64,000 nt of DNA, from contig CP092870.1 of assembly GCA_030710605.1 (NCBI GenBank), forward strand, positions 97,802,592 through 97,866,591. Direction: 5' to 3'. Both the position numbers and the translations under genes were made by a program. The notes under the pieces were generated by a model. That model made no database searches. It was given only the letters and a program-made list of their open reading frames with translations, and was not told where the DNA came from. Shown here piece after piece: positions 53,769-64,000 of the stretch (its first letter is position 1; the number at the start of each line of letters is the position of its first letter). Origin of the DNA: Cordylochernes scorpioides. Lineage: Eukaryota > Arthropoda > Arachnida > Pseudoscorpiones > Chernetidae.

Positions 53769-53841
53769 TCCAGGGTAGCCTAGTGGTCAAGGCATCTGCC
53801 TGGTAAGTGGAAGGTCGTGGGTTCGATTCCCATCCCTTGAC
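53769..53841 (+). tRNA. tRNA-like sequence, anticodon loop GGT
   Basis: Acceptor TCCAGGG/CCCTTGA (one mismatch), D arm GCCT/AGGC, anticodon arm TCTGC-CTGGTAA-GTGGA, T arm GTGGG-TTCGATT-CCCAT. Boxes A (TAGCCTAGTGG) and B (GGTTCGATTCC) are perfect and a T7 terminator follows. GGT would read Thr codon ACC, which eukaryotes normally read with AGT, so this may be a SINE head or altered tRNA rather than a working gene. Confidence 0.6.
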
Positions 53842-53942
53842 ACTTTTTTTATTTTATCCATTCTGAACAAAATCTATCCTGAACTTCACACAGTGAACTT
53901 CACACAGACAGAATAAGGCAATTATATAAGTAGATTTTTAAA

Positions 53943-55613
53943 ATGGCAGAATATTTTTCGATGAATAGAATAGAGCCACTGACATCTTCAAATTACCACA
54001 TATGGGCGCTTAAAATATCAGCAATTTTGAGAAGCAAAAAATTGTTCAAAAAAGTGATCAAATCGCCTAAGCCTAACCGTGGAATGGCAGATTCAAAGGA
54101 AGAAGAATTTTTCAAAGAATGGGAGGATAAAAATGATGAGGCGTTTGGAATAATAATAGTAAATTTGTCACCTGAGCAGGCTGGCATATTTATAGGAGAG
54201 ACAAATGCTAAAACTGTGTGGGATGAACTGAAGCGTATCCATATTGGAAATATTGAAGATAAAATAATCGACATTGGACTTGAATTGAAAAATATTCAAA
54301 TGAGAAATAATGAAGGCATTGAGGCCTACATAACAAGGGCCAGAAATGTTGCATCCAGAAGTGCTAACTTAGGACAGCCTATTTCACCAAGGGAAATGGT
54401 GTATCATGTAGTGAGAGGTTTGTTGCCAAAATTTGAAAATATAGCAGCGGTTTTACGACCACAACGATCTGCGAGTCTCGAGGAAGTTTTCCAGGCACTT
54501 CAAGAGGAAGAAATGAGGCTAAACTCAATGGGATTTCCTAAAGAAGGTCAATATGAAAAAGCTTTTAAAGCTCGAAATGAAAGAGGGATACAAAGAACAT
54601 GCAAATTTGAAGGTAAATGTCATACATGCGGAAAATTTGGACACATGTCAAGAAACTGTTGGCATCGTCAAGATAAAGCGAACTTCAATAAACCAAAATG
54701 CAAATATCCACAAAATAATATGCATCCTAAGTCTTCATCATCTTGGAAAAATAACTCAAGGGAACATGTTAATGTAGAGAATGGTTCTGCTAACACTGAA
54801 CATGCGTTTACTTCAGCGGAAATGATCTACTCTTCTTCACATCTACCTGAGGAGGATGCGCACATTTGGAACCTTGATTCAGGATGCACTTCACACACGT
54901 CTCCTAGAGAAGATTGGCTTATCAACAAGATTCCTATTGACAGTGAAATTAACCTTGCAGAAGAAGAAAGGTTCATAAAAGCTGAAGCACAAGATGACGT
55001 GAAATTGTCTACATACACAAGTGAAGGTAAGCAAGATATTTGTGTTAAGGATGTACTCTATGTGTCTAGACTTAAATCTAATCTTCTTTCTGTCAGATGT
55101 CTGGTTAATAATAGAAATAAAGTATATTTTGAGAAAGGAATAGCTAAAATTTATAACTGCAAAGGAGATTTGATAGCTGATTCTAATGAAGAAGATAGAA
55201 TGTTTATAATTAAAACTTTACCTAGAAATTTGTTAAGCACTAAAGATAATTGTTTAAAAGCAGAAGATAAATGTTCAGCCAAGACAATGTGGCATAGAAG
55301 ACTAGGACACTTGAACGAAGAATATTTGGATAAAATGATTAAGAATAATATGGTAAAAGGACTTAATTTTGATTGTCAACATCTCAAAAAATGTGAACCA
55401 TGTATCCTTGGTAAACTAACCCAAAACCCTTTCAAAACTATAGAGAATAATTATTCTGAAAGGCCATTAGAACTTATACACATGGATCTCTGTGGTCCAA
55501 TGCCTACTAAATCACTGGGTGGTGCAAAATACCTGTACGTTATTATTGTGGATTGTAGACGTATCTTTGTATACTTCTTGAAATCAAAGGTGGATGCATT
55601 TGATTTTTTGTAG
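53943..55613 (+). pseudogene. Copia gag-protease-integrase N-part (open frame, 556 aa)
   Basis: Starts MAEYFSMNRIEPL. Gag domain (about 10-200, UBN2-type); CCHC zinc knuckle CHTCGKFGHMSRNC near 223; protease WNLDSGCTSH near 310; GAG-pre-integrase with MWHRRLGHLN and a CxxC near 455-485; integrase start HMDLCGP near 515. It ends at a stop caused by a frame break within the integrase core, so integrase is incomplete. Confidence 0.9.
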
Positions 55614-56716
55614 AATTTAAAAATCATCGAGTAAATGAAACTAATGTTAAAATCAAAAATGTTTGATCGGACAACACGGAACCGAATTTGCAAATAAAAA
55701 ATTTCATGAGTTTTTCAGAAATGAAGGAATACACCATCAAAGAACAGTTCCATATTCACCACAAAGCAACGGAATTGCCGAATGAACCAATCACACCCTT
55801 CTAGATTGGGCTAGAACTATGTTATTTGATGCTAAGTTACCAACTGAGTTTTGGGCGGAAGCCATTGCAACAGCCGCTTATTTGAAGAATTGCACACCGA
55901 CCAAGAATGATAACATAAAAACTCCCATAGAGAAATGGACTGGACACAAACCATCAGTAGCACTTTAAAAATCTTTGGAAGTCTTGCCTACTATTACATT
56001 CCTAAAAATCAACGAAATAAATTTGACTCTAGAGCAAGAAAAGGAATATTCACCAGTTACTCCAGACAAAGAAAAGCTTATAGAATATATGATCCACAAG
56101 ATGGAAAAATACACGAAGTTCAAACTGTCAAATTTGATGAAAATTCAAAAGACTCTGATCTCTTGACTTCTAATGTTTTGACCAACATGTCCAAGATCAT
56201 ATTATCTCTAGAAATGAACAACATGAATCAGATTTCTTTCAAATTACACATACCATGGGCTCTACTCCAGAAGAACCCGGACGTATTGCAGGAAGAACTA
56301 ATGTAGATATTCAGGCAAAGCATCTCATCAATCTACAAGAGCAGGAAGAGAGGCTGAGAGCAAGTGGTGTAAGACGATCTGAAAGAATAAAAGAAAGAAA
56401 CGCAGCCAATGTAACTGAACTATCTTCAACTTCCATGAACATACCTAAAACATATCGAGAAGCCATGAACACCCCATTTTCAGACCAATGGAAAGAAGCA
56501 ATGGAAGAGGAATTCCATTCCCTAACTTCACATAATGTTTGGACCCTTGTACCCAAACCAGAAAATGAAAACCTGATAAAAGGAAAATGGATTTTTAATA
56601 TAAAAATCAATCCAGATGGAAGCATTGACAAAAGAAAGGCTAGATTTGTTGCAATGGGGCATAATCAAAAACCTGGCGTTGACTATGAAGAATCTTTTGC
56701 TTTAAGAACTCTTTAA
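55614..56716 (+). pseudogene. Copia integrase remainder and RT N-part, broken
   Basis: Integrase core pieces with GTEFA and YSPQSNGIAE lie in shifted frames with stops (55670-55930). Then the integrase C-terminal piece (55935-56180, FGSLAYYYIPKNQRNKFDSR) and the RT start (56255-56716, KGKWIFNIKI, KARFVAMGHNQ). At least three frame breaks. Confidence 0.85.
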
Positions 56717-57840
56717 GAACATTGATTGCCATTACATCACAACAAAACATGAAAATTGAGCAATATGATGTTAAAACTGCCTATCTCAATGCGGAACTAA
56801 AAGACGATGTGTACCTGGAACAACCTGAAGGATTTGTTCAAGCAGGACAGGAAAATAAAGTGTGTAAACTAAACAGAAGTCTATATGGTTCACCACAATC
56901 CGGAAGATGCTGGAATGAAAAAATTAACCAAATTTTTAATGATATTGGACTCAGACGTTTAGAAAGTGAACCATGTGCATACATCCTTTAAGAAGAGGAG
57001 AAAACTCTAATAATTGGGATTTATGTAGATGATTTTCTCATTATTGGATCAGATAGTACCATAATTAACAGAATAGTTAAGCAATTGGATAAGCAAATTG
57101 TCATTGTTTGAAAAGAAAAGCCTATATTTTTTCTTGGAATCAAAATTGAGGAAAAAGAAAATTGTTTCGAACTTTCACAAGAAGCCTATGTAGAAAAGAT
57201 TTTGAAGAAATTTAACCTTGAATAATGTAATCCAGTAAAAACCCCTGGTGATCTTAATCAAGATCTGGATAATCACCCAGATTATTCTCCTGTGGACCCT
57301 AAACTTTACCAAGAAATGATAGGTTCCTTGATATATTTATCAGTGGGAACAAGGCCGATATAACATTTTATGTTAGTCAACTCTCCCAATACAGCAAGGA
57401 TCCCAAAGTCATTCACCTTACTGCACTTAAAAGAATATATAGATACTTGAAGGGAACAAAAAGCTACAAGTTATGCTTTGACAGAATAAGAGGGAAATTT
57501 GAAGTCTTCACAGATGCTAGTTGGTCCTCAACTAAAGACTCAAAATCTTTTTCAGGATATTTAACTAAATTAGGATCTTCACTACTTAGTTGGAAATCTC
57601 AAAAACAACCACTGGTAGCCCTGTCAACATGCGAAGCGGAATTAATGGCTATCTCTCTGGGGGCACTAAAGAGTTAAAATGGTTTATGAACTTTCTTTCT
57701 GAAATAGGTCATCAATCATGTGTTGAAATACCACTTGTTCTGAAGACAGACAGTAAATCAGCAATAGACTGGATTAAAGGAACATCTCATCATTGTAGAA
57801 CCAAGCACATTAACAGAAAATATTTCTTCGCCAAAATATC
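56717..57840 (+). pseudogene. Copia RT C-part and RNase H, broken
   Basis: RT: DVKTAYLNAELKDDVYLEQP at 56760; a stop after CAYIL; then IYVDDFLIIGSD with the YVDD active site near 57020; further stops at about 57110 and 57220. RNase H: FEVFTDASWSSTKDSKS, STCEAELMAIS, a frame shift near 57670, then LKTDSKSAIDWI and RTKHINRKYFF. Not functional. Confidence 0.88.
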
Positions 57841-58213
57841 TCTATCAAGCCTGCTTAATTTTAAAAGTAATTTAACAACAAAGCATAAATTCACGTTGTA
57901 CAAAACCTGTATTCTACCCATCATCACGTACGCACTACCAGTCTGGGGCAAATATATCACACCTACGGATAAAAAAAGAATAGATGCCTTAATGAGGATT
58001 TGCTTACGAACCACTATAGGAGCCCCATTCAATCTTTCAAACAAAATTCTCAAAGAAGATCTCAACCAGCCTAATATAGAAGAGATGTATCAAGACTCTG
58101 CGACAAGACTATTCTCGCAATTTCAAAAATCATCAAATCCAACTATACAAGAAATTGCTCAAAATCAAGGTGACCTCAGCCACCGAATCCGACGACCTGG
58201 ACCCAATGGCTAG
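57841..58213 (+). pseudogene. LINE reverse-transcriptase C-terminal tail fused to copia
   Basis: YKTCILPIITYALPVWGKY is the typical post-RT block of Jockey-type LINEs. It continues in the same frame as the copia RNase H (open 57590-58213, 207 codons). It ends RRPGPNG and stop, followed by an (AAAT)n tail near 58350-58375, a normal LINE 3' end. Confidence 0.85.
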
Positions 58214-58375
58214 CTGACAGCCAAACACCCAACAACTGCCCTCCTGTAAGGTTCGGGGGACCACTCCAGCATTACAACTCGCCATGTGTAAATAATCTGG
58301 ACAAGGTGACTCGCGAGCTGTGCTCGAATGTAACACCTGCAAATTGAGATGAAATAAATAAATAAATAAATTTGT

Positions 58376-58549
58376 TAAGGTCGGGGCTCAAAAATCATTC
58401 ATTTTGGTTAGCAGCCCCGTAAAATAAAGATATTTTCTCTCTTTGTTAAGGTCCCTTGCCACCTGACATCGCGCTTGGGCTCAAAAATCATAACTTTTGG
58501 TTAGTAGCTCTTAAAACCATATTTTCTCTCTCTCACACACACACACATT
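58376..58549. repeat. Short tandem duplication (~85 bp x 2) between LINE tail and LTR
   Basis: TTGTTAAGGTC, GGCTCAAAAATCAT, TTTTGGTTAGCAGC and ATTTTCTCTCT occur twice, the second copy followed by (CA)n. Origin unknown. Confidence 0.6.
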
Positions 58550-58652
58550 TGTTAAGTTAATTAGTTTGTTTAACCTCTCCTTGTATTTGAATAATAAATT
58601 TGTTTAAATTAATAAGCTGCAGTTATGTTAAATTAAAATTCAAAATACAACA
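58550..58652 (+). repeat. Copia right LTR
   Basis: Starts TG and ends CA (TGTTAAG...ACAACA). Very similar to the left LTR, so the insertion is fairly young despite the broken frames. Confidence 0.85.
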
Positions 58653-58937
58653 AGACTGCAATCATACAGGGTGACCTATATAAAAAGGCGACAAAATGAG
58701 ACTATGAAGTAAAATATAATAAAATGAATAGAGCCACTAAATTAATTTCAGTTCTGATGAAAAGATTACTTTAGCATTAGCTAGTATATAGCATTAGCTA
58801 GCATAGCATAGTATAGCATTAGCTGGTATATTTATATATATAATAGCCACGTTGACCAGGGCTATGCCTAGTATTTACTCGAGTACATTTTCATCTGAGT
58901 GTATATGTATAAAATGAAACGCCGTTTTTATAACAAA

Positions 58938-59600
58938 CTAGCGGATGTACCCGGGCTTACCGAGTAAAGTAAAGGTTTTGTCTAACGAACATTTGTTAAA
59001 ACAATTCTCTATAAACCTATAAAATAAATAATAGATATATTTTGATAATTTGAAACTCGTAAATTTGAATCTCTCGATAAAGTGAACATTTTTTCCGGTC
59101 CCTGTGTGCCGTGTCATCCTGAATTTTGTCTTTCCTAATTTTCTACATTACAAAATCATCGTTTTATCTAGTGAACATTTTTTCCCGGTCCCGTGAAAAA
59201 TACTCGATAAGTTGAATAAAATCAATATTAATTGGTTCCCTCGGTAATTGGAAGTTAAAGGAATAGTATCTTTGCCTTGGAATTGTATCATTATTCTTGT
59301 CTCAAATAAATTGCCGTGTCATCCTGAGATAATCTTACTTTTGATAAATAATCTTTAAGATAATAAACTTAGAGTGATAATAAAACTTATAGATAAAAAA
59401 ACTTGTTTTCATCGTTGCAAAGGTGGCTCTGCTTGCGAGCAACTCTAAGTATATTCAAGATATTCAAGAAATTATTTTTCAAAACCTTCCCAGTACTATA
59501 CTAAATAACTTCCCAAAGTTTCATGGCGTTCCAATGAGTGGTTTGGTCAGGCATAAAGGACAGACACACACGCACATACATTCATTTTTATATATATAGA
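58938..59600 (-). mobile_element. Non-autonomous Helitron
   Basis: Minus strand 5' TCTATATATATAAAAATGAA at 59600, 3' CTAG at 58938, A/T flanks. Same subfamily as 16434-16937, with a longer middle that carries a partly repeated block (TTTGTCTTTCCTAATTTTCT). Confidence 0.88.
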
Positions 59601-59836
59601 TATATTTTTTCAATTATATTAATGACCCAGTAGGTATTTATTCTTCTGCCTCCAAATTGATTCGCAAATTTTATGCCTCTGATATTTACTGCAATCGTGC
59701 CCAGTTATTTAAGTTCTGCTTTCATTTTTTCAACATAAATCTTTTTGGGACACTCTTGAAACTCTTTTTCGTTTTTTTTTGCTCGCTTTTCTCTTAATAT
59801 TCCTAAATTAACATCTTTGCAAACTTCTTCACTATT

Positions 59837-60214
59837 TTATTTTGGTAAGTTCTCTCCTTTTCTATGTAGTTTATTATAAAATAACATTTTGTCATGTATA
59901 AGAGAAAGATATTTATAAGCAGGGTTCCGTGAGCGCAGAATGCCAACTACCTGGCAAGTCCTGTATGGGCTAGGGCAAAGCGCTTTTATTTGTGTTTTGT
60001 TTTGATTTCTGAGCTGAACCAGTTTTCCAGGAAGTTCCAAAGTGAGGTTGAGTCGAAGATTGGCCATAGATGTAGGGTAGAAGTGGGTCAGTCCAAACAA
60101 GATAGCTATTTGCATCCTATGTCTCAGGAATGCTAGACTGCTGAAGAGAAGATGATCATCTGTCTGTGGCTCATCTGAGCAGTGCTGGCAGGCAGGGTCT
60201 GTTTCGGGATGCAC
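59837..60214 (-). pseudogene. LINE C-terminal zinc-motif remnant
   Basis: Minus-strand HPETDPACQHCSDEPQTDDHLLF fits the CxxC...H pattern after the RNase H domain of LINEs. It lies downstream, on the same strand, of the RNase H remnant at 61600-61930, so both probably belong to one element. Confidence 0.55.
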
Positions 60215-60559
60215 ACGTGAAATGCCTGCTAATACCTGGACATGGCTGTGATGATGGTGGTGGTGGCTTCTCCATGAGGTAGAAATTTAAGGAGATAGGT
60301 TGGAATGTAAGCAATTCTCCTGAAGGATATGGTTGGGTAGTCTTGAAAATATAATAAAGTTCATAATGCTAGATCAGCTTTACGCGTTAAGTTTAGGTTT
60401 CAAGCATGAGTTTGTTAGGACACCTCGTGACCACAGTATGCCAAAATCACCCAGAACTCCACCTAACCTAACCATGTCCCACCTTTGCCCATCTAAGCTG
60501 CGAACCTCTAGTGATTTTGAGGAGTAGAGATGGAGCCTGAGGCCACCTTCAGCCTTGAC

Positions 60560-60745
60560 AAAAACGAGCCAGAGTCCAAGATGGACTCAGATGCCCCTTC
60601 CCTGTGGTCAAGCCACCTGACCTGTGGTGGATGACCTGACCCTAGCAACACCAAGCCAGAGTCCAAGATGGACTCAGACACCCCTTACCTGTAGTCAAGC
60701 CACTGACCTATGATGGTGCTTGACTTGACTCCACCAGTACCAAGC
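60560..60745. repeat. Tandem repeat, 87-bp unit x 2
   Basis: AGAGTCCAAGATGGACTCAG at 60571 and 60658, each followed by CCCCTT, CTGTGGTCAAGCCAC and a CACCA stretch; a weaker third copy follows. Confidence 0.7.
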
Positions 60746-61599
60746 AAGACTCCAGCATGCATATGGGCAAACCACAAGCCCATGGTGGGTGTTAAAATCA
60801 CCATTTTCAGACAGAACACCAGCTCCACCACGAGCTCCAAATCTTCCCAAGCTGACTTCAAGTTCCCGCCATGTTCATTGTATTTTTCAAAATTATTGTT
60901 TTTTAATACTTTATATATTTTTTGTAAATCTATCTTTATTTTATTTTTCATTTTTTCTTTTATTATTTTAAAGATATATTATTATTTTTTCATTGAGAGA
61001 GAAGGGTACTGATAGCCTTAGGAGGGGGGGGGGGGGGGGGTGAGTCCAGCAACACTGGGGCAAGGATGCGGGATATTTAAATGGGTAGGAGTTTGATTTT
61101 TTTTTTGGGAAAGCTGATGACTGGGAGTTGCTGAAAGCTCAAGCCGCCCTTTCCAAATCCTGGACTTGGGTGGCTGTATCCAGAGGTAGGTGGGGATATA
61201 TAGGATTTTGGCAGGATAGGCCTTTTTAGTTTGTTTATATAATTTCTAATCCTCCATTTCAACCATATATATATATTAGTTTTTTTAAATCCTTTTTAAA
61301 ATCTTAAATATGCGTAATCTTATCTAAGTATTTTTTTGTTTATATATATTTCTGATGTACATTGAAAGATTATTTTATTGGTTTAAAATAAAATATGTTT
61401 AGCTAGAAAGGATTGGTTAATTTCCCCTTCAACATTTATTGCTAGCCAGTACAGCTTTAGGTCTCTACATGTGCCATAGATGAATAAATTTGTGGTTTGC
61501 TTTTCTGAAGACACTGGCGCCAGAATATTTGGACTTGTAGAGATCTAGAAATAGTTAACAGCAAAGTAAAACCTATAAAAACATTACGATTTTAACATG

Positions 61600-61930
61600 T
61601 TCATGGCAAGGTGGAGTATTTATGTGGTAGGACAACAGTAGAACAATTTTGCTTCCCTGTCTGCTAGTTCATTGCCATCGAATCCAATGTAATGTTTACC
61701 CAGCAGAACCTGATGTGAGGAGCTCTGTTAAGAACTTTTATTATTTTCCCCACTAGCCATGTTCAATGTTGTATTGGTCCAGAGAATAAACATACCTGCC
61801 AAAGCCGAGATCTACAGTCCGCGAGTTGAGCTCCCCAGGAAATTGCTATGAGTTTAGCTTGAAAGGCAATGCAGTCTGAGTGAAGTCGTAAAATAACTGG
61901 CTGGTGCTCTTCGGAGGGGAAGAGTGTCAT
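61600..61930 (-). pseudogene. LINE RNase H remnant
   Basis: Minus strand: SDCIAFQAKLIAISWGAQLA, then after frame shifts GFDGNELADREAKL, the last motif of LINE-encoded RNase H domains. Several stops. Confidence 0.65.
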
Positions 61931-62483
61931 GTATAAAAATGAGAAAATACAAATCTCAGAATGCGATACTATTGTAGCTAATAATTGAAATTTTATTGAA
62001 TTATTATTTTATCTCTACCATGCGCCTATAATTTCTTTGAAATTTTACTTGCAATGAATTTTAGTTAAAATTAGATTGTGGTTATTCCCAATTTAGCTAA
62101 AAACCCTGTAGTTTAGGCTTTGATCTTGACATCCAAATTTATTTTTTATTTGTCAATCAATACATTTTAAATCAATATGAAGCATATTTAAGAACACATA
62201 AAAGTGTATAATTCTAACACTAGCTTAATCCTTCTAACAATGGCAGCATACATATCTGAACTCTAGATTGTCAGGAAATGTGTAAATTGAAAGAATAGCA
62301 TAAATTCAACAAACAAAAGAGGTGAAAGAAAGATATTGACAAAATACACATGTGTATGTCAAAAGATAATGTGAAAAATGCAATCCGAGTAAATTCATCA
62401 ATTTTAAAATTAAAGAATTTTAAATTGAAAATATTTCTCAAATTCGCGAGAATAAAACGAATTGACAAAAAAAAAACTAATTT
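61931..62483. other. AT-rich, nothing recognised
   Basis: No repeats, RNA or coding signals beyond short chance frames. Confidence 0.5.
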
Positions 62484-62699
62484 TGTTAATGTTGGATAAC
62501 TGAATGCTACGACAGCTAGCGCCACACTGGACCTATCATCATCACAACTGTTTTGTTTACCTTTCTTCTCTATACTTCAATAACTGTTCGCTACCATAAC
62601 TTTGTCTTTCTTGCTAAATGGATAATAAAGATTATTATCATATAATCCTCAACGTCCTCATGCCTTCCTACAAGCTGTAAGTACCTAAATCTTACAACA
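62484..62699 (+). repeat. LTR of a second copia element
   Basis: Starts TGTTAATGTTGGATAACTGA and ends CTTACAACA (TG...CA), with ATAATAAAG near 62625. It lies 77 bp before the gag start; no second LTR is in the window, so the assignment is structural. Confidence 0.55.
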
Positions 62700-62776
62700 A
62701 TTAGATTATGAGACTGAATATTGCATGAAATTCAACTAACGAGTTAAGACAAAGAAAAAAAAAAGGCTTAGCAAAA

Positions 62777-63092
62777 ATGGCGTCACTCTCGAGCCACGAT
62801 GTAACCCTAGATAAGCTCGACGGCTATAACTACTCACTATGGTCTTTCAAAATTGAAATGCTCTTGCAAAAGGAAGATCTTTGGGAAGTTGTCACCGAAA
62901 ATATTCCAGATGAACCTAAAATCGAATGGAAAAGGAAAGACTCAAAAGCTAGAGCTATCATTAATCTAAGCATCGCCGACTCACAAATAGTGCATGTCAA
63001 AAACCTACTAACAGCCAAAGCTACCTGGGACACTCTTAAAAATATCTATGAAAGAAAAACACTCTCAGGAAAAATTTATTTGCTAAGGAAGC
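62777..63092 (+). pseudogene. Copia gag N-terminus, cut by a gypsy insertion
   Basis: Starts MASLSSHDVTLDKLDGYNYS, with the LWSFKIEMLL and WDTLKNIYE blocks of copia gag. The frame runs into the LTR of the gypsy element at 63093, so it is truncated at about residue 106. Confidence 0.88.
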
Positions 63093-64000
63093 TGTTGTAT
63101 ATAGTTATAATCTGTGCTACATAAAGATCTGGCAACACAGTATGTAAACAACGTGGCGTAATAAATTATAATTGTTCTAGCACGGCGGTATATTAATTGT
63201 CTATATACATAAAGGCTGCAACTATATTAAATATATATAAAGCTAAAGGTAAATGAACCCGTATAAAAGATACAACATGGTGGCAGCGCCGGGATGTTGA
63301 AAGATAAGTAAAATTTCAAATATCAATTAAGCCTAACACGTTGAAAAATGGCCTCGAGTACCGGAAATAGTTTGCAGCCATTTGTGCCGGGAACAAACCC
63401 ATCAGAAGCATGGGGTAAATGGAAAAAGAGATTCCAAATGTTTTACATAGCCACAGAAATAGATAAAAAATCTATTCCAAGACAAAGGGCTATTCTACTC
63501 TATAATATTGGTGAGTTAGCCCTAGATATATACTCTACATTTAAAATACAAGAAACTGATGCCTCTCCGACTGTTCCGGATATACTTGAACTGTTTGATG
63601 GACACTTTAAACCATATAAAAACACAACCTATAAGAGGTACCAGTTTTTTACAACGGAACAAGGGGAGAATCAGAAGTTTGATGACTATGTAACTGAATT
63701 GAAAAATAAAAGCATGGACTGCGAATTTGGAGAGCTTGCAGATTCCTTGGTCAGAGATAGAATTATAATTGGAATTAAAGACAAAGCTTTAAAAGAAAGG
63801 ATGCTACAAGATCCTGATCTTTCTTTAGCCAAAGCCATAGACTTGGGAAGAGCTACTGAAACTTCTAGACAACAAGTAAAAAATATAACTAGAGAAGATG
63901 TTGATTTACATTCTATAAAATATAAAAAGCAATATAAAAAGAATTTCAAATATCCAGTTGGTAGAAAACCTAATGTATCTGAGGAACATCCTAATGCAAA
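63093..64000 (+). mobile_element. Ty3/gypsy retrotransposon, 5' part
   Basis: LTR 63093-63277 (TGTTGTATATAGTTATAATC to GATACAACA, TG...CA) followed at once by the primer-binding site TGGTGGCAGCGCCGG, then gag. Continues past the window edge. Confidence 0.85.
63348..64000 (+). CDS. Gypsy gag (open to the right edge)
   Basis: Starts MASSTGNSLQPFVPGTNPSE and stays open for 217 codons to the window end. WGKWKKRFQMFYIAT, LFDGHFKPYKNTTYKRYQFF and DDYVTELKNKSMDCEF are typical of retrotransposon gag capsid domains. No zinc knuckle yet. With an apparently undamaged frame, this is the youngest-looking element here. Confidence 0.85.
   Translation, partial: MASSTGNSLQPFVPGTNPSEAWGKWKKRFQMFYIATEIDKKSIPRQRAILLYNIGELALDIYSTFKIQETDASPTVPDILELFDGHFKPYKNTTYKRYQFFTTEQGENQKFDDYVTELKNKSMDCEFGELADSLVRDRIIIGIKDKALKERMLQDPDLSLAKAIDLGRATETSRQQVKNITREDVDLHSIKYKKQYKKNFKYPVGRKPNVSEEHPNA

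Larger units (their letters stand above)
53417..58652 (+). mobile_element. Ty1/copia retrotransposon, decayed
   Basis: Short LTRs of about 102 bp at 53417-53518 and 58550-58652 (right copy starts TGTTAAGTTAATTAGTTTG and ends ATACAACA). After the left LTR comes ACTGGTAGCAGAAGCCTGG, a primer-binding site of the initiator-Met type. Then a tRNA-like insert and gag-pol in copia order (gag, protease, integrase, RT, RNase H). No polypurine tract is visible before the right LTR because a LINE tail and other repeats occupy the 3' end. Confidence 0.88.

Overview
The window is animal nuclear DNA: AT-rich, with widely spaced GT-AG introns, dispersed mobile DNA and two recognisable protein-coding genes. 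The type of mobile DNA (a vertumnana/SETMAR-like mariner, Helitrons opening TCTATATATATAAAA and closing CTAG, Ty1/copia and Ty3/gypsy elements, pogo-like and Tc1-like MITEs, a tRNA-derived SINE) and the resemblance of the first gene to insect Tsp74F suggest an invertebrate, probably a protostome. I cannot place it more closely.

Gene 1 (+ strand, about 4.85-24.5 kb) is a tetraspanin. Eight coding exons join in phase to give 272 residues with four membrane segments, a CCG motif and six cysteines in the large extracellular loop. The first exon lies 8.4 kb upstream of the second, just after a GC-rich minisatellite. Intron 1 is full of tandem repeats, palindromes and MITEs. Intron 3 holds a mariner that was itself hit by a Helitron and a fold-back element.

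From about 24.5 to 33 kb the DNA is AT-rich and intergenic, with MITEs, a Helitron, two SINE copies and one unassigned exon-like segment on the minus strand.

Gene 2 (- strand, 47.6 to 33.0 kb) is UTP18, the WD40 subunit of the small-subunit processome. Ten coding exons join in phase to give about 454 residues. Its introns carry many SINE copies, LINE 3' tails, palindromic MITEs, a hAT MITE, a local tandem duplication and a complete tRNA-Gly(GCC) gene inside a Helitron-ended unit.

From 48.8 to 64 kb the DNA is mostly mobile: a compound Helitron, another Helitron, a decayed copia element (53.4-58.65 kb) fused in frame to a LINE reverse-transcriptase tail, a further Helitron, LINE remnants (RNase H and zinc-motif pieces), and a second copia element whose gag was interrupted by a gypsy element. 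The gypsy gag is still open at the right edge.

Nothing bacterial, viral (apart from endogenous retrotransposons) or CRISPR-like is present. The least explained items are the tRNA-Gly/Helitron unit, the repeat family with hammerhead-like motifs in permuted order, and the tail sequence shared by the SINE and a LINE.
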